Source: Ruminococcus sp. UBA3665 (GTDB lineage Bacteria; Bacillota; Clostridia; Oscillospirales; Ruminococcaceae). Taken from it: a DNA stretch of 19,716 bases. Where the stretch lies: positions 1 to 19,716 of the forward strand of contig DFJS01000032.1 of assembly GCA_002373165.1 (NCBI GenBank), read 5' to 3'. Below are positions 14,720 to 19,716 of the stretch, in pieces (positions within the stretch are counted from its first letter, which is position 1; each line of letters opens with the position of its first letter). A program made the translations under genes and the position numbers. The notes beneath the pieces were generated by a model, which did no database searches, had not been told where the DNA came from, and was given only the letters and a program-made list of their open reading frames with translations.

Positions 14720-15709
14720 TTAAAGCATTTTTGCGCGGAGTTCTTCCGGAGACAGAGGAGAAAGATAGCCCGGCGCAACATCCAGAGCAGTTTTGCAGCC
14801 GACAGCACCTTCTGCCTTGAGACGGTTCAACGCTCTTGCATATGCTACCAGAACAGAAGCCGTAAATTCCGGATTGGATTCCAGTTTCAGAGAATATTCA
14901 ATTGTCTGGTTTGTTGTTTCGCCGTCGCCGGTTTTGCCGGAACGGATGACAAAACCGCCATGCGGAAGTGTATTATGATTCTGATTAAATTCTTCTTCAC
15001 TGATAAAATTAACAGTTGTATTATATTCATCAAAATAATTTTTCATATTTTTGATATCTGCTTCGATTTTAGCCTTGTCTGCGCCTTCTTCAGCGACAAC
15101 ATAGCAAACGCGCTCATGCTTTTCGCGGGTAGTCAGTTCCGGCTGTGAACCGCTTCTGACGGCTTCGATTGCACTTTCAATCGGGCAGGTATACTGAATG
15201 CCTTTCTTTACGCCTTCTACGCGGCGGATAGCATCGGAATGTCCCTGACTTACGCCCTTGCCCCAGAAGGTGTATGTTCTGCCGTTTGACAGAATAGATT
15301 CGGCATACACTCTGTTCAGAGAAAACAGACCCGGATCCCAGCCCAGAGAAATCATAGCCAGATGATTATTTTCTCTTGCGGCCTTGTCTACATTGGCGAA
15401 ATGTTCCGGGATTCTTGCGTGTGTATCAAAACTGTCGATGACATTGAAATATTTTGCCAGTTCCGGAGTCTGCACAGGCAGGTCTGTGGCACTGCCGCCG
15501 CAGATGATCAGCACATCCACTTCGTCCTGATGATTTTTGGCATCTTCCAGCTTATAAACAGGAATGCCCTCTGTCAGGAGCTTGACCGATTCCGGCGCAC
15601 GGCGGGTAAATACGCCGACAAGTTCTGTATCGGGATTCTGACGGACTGCCAGTTCCACACCTTTTCCGAGATTGCCGTAACCGGCAATTGCGATTCTGAT
15701 TTTGCTCAT
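14720..15709 (-). CDS. ddh: meso-diaminopimelate D-dehydrogenase
   Basis: A 329-aa cytoplasmic enzyme that makes meso-diaminopimelate from tetrahydrodipicolinate in one NADPH-dependent reductive amination, feeding lysine and peptidoglycan synthesis. The N-terminal dinucleotide fold shows IAIAGYGNLGKG (G10, G12, G15). Further family blocks are ICGGSATDLP, VIDSFDTH, SLGWDPGLFSLNR, WGKGVSQGHSDAIRR, HGGFVIRSG and the C-terminal ALDVAPGYLSPLS. Length and motifs match the family (about 320-330 aa). AGAGG lies 8 nt before the ATG. It is monocistronic, with its own promoter (15756-15784) and the shared terminator 14661-14697. With the nearby VanY-type enzyme it supports a DAP-type cell wall. Confidence 0.95.
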   Translation of the reverse strand: MSKIRIAIAGYGNLGKGVELAVRQNPDTELVGVFTRRAPESVKLLTEGIPVYKLEDAKNHQDEVDVLIICGGSATDLPVQTPELAKYFNVIDSFDTHARIPEHFANVDKAARENNHLAMISLGWDPGLFSLNRVYAESILSNGRTYTFWGKGVSQGHSDAIRRVEGVKKGIQYTCPIESAIEAVRSGSQPELTTREKHERVCYVVAEEGADKAKIEADIKNMKNYFDEYNTTVNFISEEEFNQNHNTLPHGGFVIRSGKTGDGETTNQTIEYSLKLESNPEFTASVLVAYARALNRLKAEGAVGCKTALDVAPGYLSPLSPEELRAKML

Positions 15710-15755
15710 GGGAAAAACCTCTGCTTTCTTTTAATTTAATTAAGTTTACCAGATT

Positions 15756-15784
15756 ATTATAGCATATTTTTTAAATTTTGTAAA
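15756..15784 (-). promoter_or_regulatory. Sigma-A type promoter of ddh
   Basis: Minus strand TTTACA (15784-15779), 17-bp spacer, TATAAT (15761-15756), about 45 bp upstream of the ATG. Confidence 0.8.
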
Positions 15785-15850
15785 GAAAAAACTGCAAACA
15801 GATTAATATTTTTAAAAAAATAAAGTGAGGTACGGATTTTTGTTAAAATA

Positions 15851-15917
15851 ATTCTGTAGATTACACAAATACATTTGTTTTTGATACGCGAACAAACGTT
15901 ATTCAGGCTTACAGAAT
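15851..15917. promoter_or_regulatory. Nested dyad between ddh and the xylanase gene, candidate regulator site
   Basis: The outer arms ATTCTGTA (15851-15858) and TACAGAAT (15910-15917) enclose the inner arms ACATTTGTT (15871-15879) and AACAAACGT (15891-15899, one mismatch). Both pairs share nearly the same centre (15884 and 15885). The block ends 33 bp before the -35 box of the xylanase promoter, a position suited to an activator or repressor. The binding protein is unknown. Confidence 0.4.
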
Positions 15918-15950
15918 CGGCTATACTTTTTGTAAATTTTTAAGAAACTA

Positions 15951-15980
15951 TTGACAAATCATAAAAGAATGTGCTAAAAT
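15951..15980 (+). promoter_or_regulatory. Sigma-A type promoter of the GH10 xylanase gene
   Basis: A consensus TTGACA (15951-15956), an 18-bp spacer and TAAAAT (15975-15980), about 35 bp before the leader's ribosome binding site. Confidence 0.8.
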
Positions 15981-16020
15981 AAAAGCGTAATGATTTTTTT
16001 AAATTTTGGGAGGATTATGT

Positions 16021-17895
16021 ATGAAAAAATTAACAAACAGCAAGCATCTGCTTGCGGCTCTGCTGGCACTCAACTGTACTGCTGCGGCACTGCCTGCTTT
16101 CACGGCTGCGGCAGAAGATGCCGATGCAACCATTATCTATTCTTCTGACTTCGAGGACGGCGATGTCTCTGCATGGACAAACCGCGGTTCGACAGATACT
16201 ACTGTCATCACAGCCAGTGAAGACAATGCTGTCAGCGGAACAAAATCGCTTTGTGCCGGTCAGCGTTCCAAATCCTGGAACGGCCCTGCATTCCGTCTGG
16301 ATGACAAATGCGAACCCGGTACTGCTTATCTTGTCAGTGCCCAGGTCATGGGTCAGTGGTATACCAGTGTAACAGTCAGCTTCCAGTATACCGATCAGGG
16401 CGGCGAACAGCATTATGAAAATCTTGCAAACCTCAACGGCAACGGCTGGCAGGAAGTCACTGACCTCAAAGTCAGCTATACTTCCGATATGACTGACGTA
16501 TATGTTTATTTCGAGGGCGGCAGTGATAATATCTATATCGATGACTTTACGCTGAAAACAGCTCCTGTTTATCATCCGCAGACGGATATTGTCTCGCTGA
16601 AAGATGTGTATGCAGATTATTTCAAGATCGGCACAGCTGTGACTACAAAAGAACTTGCGCCTTCTTCTACCAAAGAACTGATTGAAAAGCACTTCAACAG
16701 CATTACACCCGGCAACGAAATGAAACCGGATGCACTTCTTGACAAGAATGCCTGCCTTGCCCTGGCCGCAGAAGGCGATGACGAAAATCCGCAGGTCAGC
16801 CTTGCAAGTGCCCGGTCTATCCTGAACTATGCAAGAGATCATCAGATTCCCGTCAGAGGCCATGTGCTGGTATGGCATCAGCAGACACCTACCTGGTTCT
16901 TCAAAGAAAATTATGATTCCGAAGGAGAATGGGTTTCCAAAGAAAAAATGCTTGCCCGTATGGAAAATTATATCAAGAATGTCTTTGCCGCAATCGAAGA
17001 AGAATATCCGGATGTCAATTTCTATGCATTCGATGTTGTGAACGAATGCTGGCTGGATGACGGTTCGGCCCGTCAGCCCGGCGCACAGGAAGAGGGTTCG
17101 GCAAAATCTCCCTGGGTACAGATTTTCGGCGATAATTCCTTTATCAAGCCTGCATTTGAATTCGCTAAAAAATACGCTCCCGCTGACTGCAAGCTGTATT
17201 ATAACGATTTTAACGAATACATGCCCGGCAAAACTCCTGCTATCGTCCAGATGGTAGAAGAAATCAATGCAGACGGCCATTATATTGACGGCATCGGTAT
17301 GCAGTCCCATCTTGGCACAGATATTTTCCCCACAGCCAATGTTTACAGAAAAGCCCTGAAAGCTTTTGCTGAAACCGGTCTGGATGTCCAGATTACAGAA
17401 CTGGATCATATGATCAGCAGTACCGATAAATTTGAAGAACAGGCACAGTATTATTCCGATATTATGGATGTCATCATGGAATACAAAGACAATGTTTCGG
17501 CAGTTGTCTTCTGGGGTACAACAGACGATATGAGCTGGAGAGCCAATAAATATCCGCTTCTGTTCAACGAGGATTACACTGCAAAACCCTGCTTCTATTC
17601 AATTGTAGATGGTCTGGAAGCTCCCGAACCTTCTGAGACAGAAGCTCCTTCCGAAACTCCTACAGAAACGCCTTCTGAAACAACTGATGCTGTTGTATGG
17701 GGCGATGTTGACGAAGACGGAAAAGTCAATATTGTAGATGTCATCGCACTGAATAAAGCAATCCTTGGAAAAGATACTCTTTCTCCGCAGGGTGAGAAAA
17801 ATGCTGATGTCGATCAAAGCGGTACGCCGGATGCAACAGATTCCCTGAATATTCTGAAATGCATTGTCGGCATGATTAAACTGCCGCTTCAGTAA
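16021..17895 (+). CDS. CBM22-GH10 endo-1,4-beta-xylanase with C-terminal dockerin
   Basis: A 624-aa secreted enzyme for cutting the xylan backbone. The order is signal peptide (1-31, ending FTAAA), CBM22-type xylan-binding module (about 36-182, SSDFEDGDVSAWTNRG to YIDDFTLKT), GH10 barrel (about 188-532), a Pro/Ser/Glu/Thr linker (533-556) and a type I dockerin (about 559-620). GH10 hallmarks are GNEMKPD, RGHVLVWHQQTPTWF, the acid/base E342 in DVVNECW and the nucleophile E460 in QITELD. The start ATG 16021 has GGGAGGA 6 nt upstream; a start 15 bp earlier would lie inside that site and is rejected. The dockerin is almost identical in protein sequence to that of the GH74 enzyme, but the codons differ. 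It has its own promoter and terminator, so it is monocistronic. Confidence 0.97.
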   Translation: MKKLTNSKHLLAALLALNCTAAALPAFTAAAEDADATIIYSSDFEDGDVSAWTNRGSTDTTVITASEDNAVSGTKSLCAGQRSKSWNGPAFRLDDKCEPGTAYLVSAQVMGQWYTSVTVSFQYTDQGGEQHYENLANLNGNGWQEVTDLKVSYTSDMTDVYVYFEGGSDNIYIDDFTLKTAPVYHPQTDIVSLKDVYADYFKIGTAVTTKELAPSSTKELIEKHFNSITPGNEMKPDALLDKNACLALAAEGDDENPQVSLASARSILNYARDHQIPVRGHVLVWHQQTPTWFFKENYDSEGEWVSKEKMLARMENYIKNVFAAIEEEYPDVNFYAFDVVNECWLDDGSARQPGAQEEGSAKSPWVQIFGDNSFIKPAFEFAKKYAPADCKLYYNDFNEYMPGKTPAIVQMVEEINADGHYIDGIGMQSHLGTDIFPTANVYRKALKAFAETGLDVQITELDHMISSTDKFEEQAQYYSDIMDVIMEYKDNVSAVVFWGTTDDMSWRANKYPLLFNEDYTAKPCFYSIVDGLEAPEPSETEAPSETPTETPSETTDAVVWGDVDEDGKVNIVDVIALNKAILGKDTLSPQGEKNADVDQSGTPDATDSLNILKCIVGMIKLPLQ

Positions 17896-17920
17896 TTCAT
17901 CATTCTTTATTTGATAAAAA

Positions 17921-17960
17921 CTGCCTTGCCGGATTTCTCTCGGTAAGGCAGAATTTTTTT
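17921..17960 (+). terminator. Intrinsic terminator of the xylanase gene
   Basis: CTGCCTTGCCG (17921-17931) pairs with CGGTAAGGCAG (17941-17951), 11 bp with one G-U pair and a 9-nt loop, followed by AATTTTTTT. Confidence 0.9.
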
Positions 17961-17972
17961 GAAATTCTGGAA

Positions 17973-17984
17973 TTATTCCCATTC
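17973..17984 (-). other. guaA-3'-end-like sequence, candidate attachment site of an island
   Basis: On the minus strand the 12 bases GAATGGGAATAA read Glu-Trp-Glu-stop, the usual last codons of GMP synthase. The 3' end of guaA is a known integration site for tyrosine-integrase islands, and attR of such an island would carry just this piece. No guaA coding sequence precedes it, and the DNA to its right turns AT-rich. A 12-base match can be chance. Confidence 0.4.
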
Positions 17985-18085
17985 GCTCCTTAAACTGTCA
18001 CCTTAAACAGATTCAGTTAAGAAATATTGCTTGTGGTATTTCTATTATTCGTGTTATCTATCAGATTTGGACTACCTGATTTTTT

Positions 18086-18103
18086 GTTGCCATTGTGTTG
18101 CCA
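18086..18103 (+). repeat. Short direct repeat near the island boundary
   Basis: GTTGCCA occurs at 18086-18092 and 18097-18103, 11 bp apart, about one helical turn. It could be a pair of arm-type sites for an integrase, consistent with an attachment region; no integrase is in the window. Confidence 0.35.
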
Positions 18104-18113
18104 ATATGTTTTG

Positions 18114-19010
18114 TTAAAAAAGTCCCATCATTTTAGCATTTATAATATCAGCAGTAACATTTGCACCTAAGCAAATTAGGTATTCTTTTAAACCTGCTAA
18201 AGCTGATTTTATTATTATGGGATTTTTCTTTTCGGCTATTTTAGTTTCAACTTCGTTCACTAACTCATTCACACAATTCATATCGTCAGGAGCAAGTTGT
18301 TCATTTTTTAGACTATTCCTTATTTCGTCTACTAATTTAGCACTCAAATCTACGCTCATAGTAATTGTATTGTTGTCCCCACTCGTGATTTGTGTTTTTT
18401 CAACAGTACCATTAATCACTGTTCCATAGTAGTTATTGATTTGTTGTGGGATTTTTTTGGCTGCATCTGTTTCAGCTTGATTAAATATCATTTCATCACC
18501 TTTTATTCCTTGTTTTTCTAGTGTTAATGTCCACTCCAATAAGCAATTCTTGACCTTGTCAATCATTTCATTCAATAAATGTATACTAAAACTGACAATA
18601 TAGTTTGTGGGAAATGGAGTAGTACACATTTTATCGATAGTTCTAGCAGCATCAGCTGGTATATTCATTTGGAAGCTCTTTGAATCTGATTTCGAGCTTA
18701 ACTCGATGATTGCACTAATTGATTTATTTAACTTTCTGTTGCAAATTGTTTGCTCCATCTTTCCGTCTTTAAATAAGACTGGAATCCAACCATAATATGG
18801 ATTCCAAGCCTTTAATTCACCCATTACGCTTCTATACTCTGGAATCTCATTTTCATCACATGTGTATCCATTTAATTCATATAGAACCCATTTATCAAAT
18901 TCAACAAGATTTAATTTAAATGCTATTATATGTGCTTTTCTTAATGCACCTAATATGTCACAATTTGATTCTAAAAGTTCACGTTGTAATTCCATAACTA
19001 CACTATTCAT
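18114..19010 (-). CDS. AbiTii-domain protein, putative abortive-infection defence
   Basis: A 298-aa soluble protein. The first 150 or so residues fit the AbiTii domain: VMELQRELLESNCDILGALR, KAHIIAFKLNLVEFDKWVLY and ELNGYTCDENEIPEYRSV (residues about 5-62), followed by a WNPYYGWIPV block. The C-terminal part has INNYYGTVINGTVEKTQI and SGDNNTITM, a beta-type region, then a helical end; this two-part layout is common in AbiTii proteins as I recall them. The domain is linked to phage abortive infection, with an unknown biochemical mechanism. ATG 19010 is chosen because AAAGGGGA lies directly upstream; the frame's longer N-terminal extension to 19061 has no such site. Base use is clearly more AT-rich than in the enzymes to the left (many TTA, ATA and AAT codons), suggesting horizontal transfer. 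It has its own promoter (19079-19107). Confidence 0.8.
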   Translation of the reverse strand: MNSVVMELQRELLESNCDILGALRKAHIIAFKLNLVEFDKWVLYELNGYTCDENEIPEYRSVMGELKAWNPYYGWIPVLFKDGKMEQTICNRKLNKSISAIIELSSKSDSKSFQMNIPADAARTIDKMCTTPFPTNYIVSFSIHLLNEMIDKVKNCLLEWTLTLEKQGIKGDEMIFNQAETDAAKKIPQQINNYYGTVINGTVEKTQITSGDNNTITMSVDLSAKLVDEIRNSLKNEQLAPDDMNCVNELVNEVETKIAEKKNPIIIKSALAGLKEYLICLGANVTADIINAKMMGLF

Positions 19011-19078
19011 AATATCCCCTTTAATCCAAAATTTACAAATAATCCACTTAAAACAAACCAACTATTTAGGCTACTTCT

Positions 19079-19107
19079 ATTATACCACAACACTCGTATT
19101 ATTTCAA
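19079..19107 (-). promoter_or_regulatory. Promoter of the AbiTii gene
   Basis: Minus strand TTGAAA (19107-19102), 17-bp spacer ending TGTGG, and TATAAT (19084-19079); the TG gives an extended -10. It lies in the 122-bp gap after the HNH gene, so the AbiTii gene can be expressed alone. Confidence 0.8.
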
Positions 19108-19132
19108 GAGTTTTTTATAAAAATTAAATAAA

Positions 19133-19716
19133 TTATTCCTGCCCTGATTTTTTCAAATTACAATCCCTGCACAGCATTTGCAAATTTTCAGGAACTGTCT
19201 TACCGCCTGCGTGCCACGGAGTGATATGGTCAGCGTGCATTTTCTCATAATCGAAGTGTTTCTGACAGATAGGGCAGATACCCTTTTGCTGTTCGTATTT
19301 CTCTCGCTTGTCCTCATCATCAAACTGTCGGAGGCTCAGGCATTTTTCTTTTCCGCTGAGAAGATACTCATAAACACCCTTTTTGCTCGTGACTTCCTTG
19401 TCGGACATCAACTCACTAATTCTGGTTTCGAGTGCCACAGGGTCAAACTCTGCCGAGCCGTACTGATTGTAGAGCAATCCCCATTCCAGACCTTTCATTT
19501 CCTTGCGGTATTTCGGGAAAATCGTCTTGACCCAATTTATAACATTCTGGAAATAAAGCCATAATGTGGAGGCATTCGTATCATGCTGATGTGCTGACAT
19601 ATACTCCTCAATCGTCATATTTTCACGAGAAGCAAGCCATTTAATCGCTTTTTCAAGGTATGCCTGACGATTCATTTCACCATTCATATATTTAACGTGA
19701 GTTCGATGAGAAAAGA
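19133..19716 (-). CDS. HNH endonuclease, C-terminal part of a probable DUF262/HNH protein (cut by window edge)
   Basis: The minus-strand frame is open without a stop from the right edge to the stop at 19133, about 193 codons. The ATG at 19687 is internal in my view, because the reading frame continues upstream and no ribosome binding site precedes it. The end of the protein is an HNH nuclease with zinc-binding Cys pairs: CPICQKHFDYEKMHADHI, then TPWHAGGKT, ENLQMLCRDCN and KKSG. The preceding part (FPKYRKEMKGLEWGLLYNQYG, split by family variation, then a KKGVYEYLLSGKEKCLSLR block) resembles the C-terminal region of large DUF262-plus-HNH proteins such as GmrSD-type defence nucleases. The DUF262 part would lie outside the window. 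Same strand as the AbiTii gene, 122 bp apart. The DUF262 assignment is from memory of the family and not visible here. Confidence 0.78.
   Translation of the reverse strand, partial: FSHRTHVKYMNGEMNRQAYLEKAIKWLASRENMTIEEYMSAHQHDTNASTLWLYFQNVINWVKTIFPKYRKEMKGLEWGLLYNQYGSAEFDPVALETRISELMSDKEVTSKKGVYEYLLSGKEKCLSLRQFDDEDKREKYEQQKGICPICQKHFDYEKMHADHITPWHAGGKTVPENLQMLCRDCNLKKSGQE

Larger units (their letters stand above)
15710..16020. other. Divergent intergenic region between ddh and the xylanase gene
   Basis: About 310 bp with the ddh promoter on the left (15756-15784), the nested dyad in the middle (15851-15917), the xylanase promoter (15951-15980) and its ribosome binding site (16008-16014). 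No gene was seen. Confidence 0.65.

Noticed and set aside
16030..17409. Minus-strand open frame (459 codons) opposite the xylanase gene
   Set aside because: Antisense shadow of the GH10 gene with an unusual Cys/Phe/Ile-rich composition, no start signals and no domain.
1..19716. CRISPR arrays, tRNA or rRNA genes, insertion sequences
   Set aside because: No regularly spaced repeats, cloverleaf-like segments, rRNA signatures or transposase frames were seen on either strand.

Overview
The window looks like a chromosome segment of a fibre-degrading, cellulosome-producing Gram-positive gut or rumen bacterium of the Ruminococcus type. The basis is four dockerin-bearing secreted proteins, among them a GH74 xyloglucanase and a CBM22-GH10 xylanase, together with clostridial pyruvate:ferredoxin oxidoreductase, meso-diaminopimelate dehydrogenase and strong Shine-Dalgarno sites. 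The exact species cannot be fixed from the sequence. No tRNA, rRNA, CRISPR array or insertion sequence was seen.

Layout, left to right. (1) 1-793, minus: N-terminal part of pyruvate:ferredoxin oxidoreductase, cut by the window edge, with a clean promoter and a perfect 23-bp dyad placed like a repressor site. (2) 1075-1247, plus: a compact promoter-hairpin-pyrimidine tract-terminator unit, either a small RNA of about 135 nt or an attenuated leader of the next operon. (3) 1307-3918, plus: an ECF sigma factor overlapped by a one-pass membrane protein with a large, Thr-rich, internally duplicated ectodomain, probably its cognate anti-sigma/sensor. (4) 3970-8899, minus: GH74-dockerin and two dockerin proteins of a family I do not recognise. 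(5) 9244-10982: a membrane-anchored VanY-type D,D-carboxypeptidase (plus) converging on and overlapping a third member of the unknown family (minus, no dockerin). (6) 11238-14659, plus: a 46-aa membrane peptide, an FAD-dependent Glf/COG1232-like oxidoreductase and a GT-C-like polytopic membrane protein, probably a surface-glycan cassette. (7) 14720-15709, minus: meso-diaminopimelate dehydrogenase. (8) 16021-17895, plus: CBM22-GH10-dockerin xylanase. (9) 17985 to the right edge: AT-richer DNA with an AbiTii-type abortive infection gene and the C-terminal part of a DUF262/HNH-type nuclease, beginning just after a 12-bp match to the 3' end of guaA.

The genes suggest a hemicellulose-degrading, cell-envelope region. 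Dockerin enzymes would be secreted and mounted on scaffoldins, and the sigma/anti-sigma pair could sense the surface or substrate. VanY, Ddh and the glycan cassette serve the wall and surface. The most unusual material is the repeated ~150-aa domain found four times in three neighbouring proteins, two of them dockerin-tagged; the candidate sRNA/attenuator; the duplicated ectodomain of the membrane sensor; and the putative defence island joined at a guaA-like site. Coordinates of promoters and hairpins were read by eye and functional assignments are from motif recognition only.
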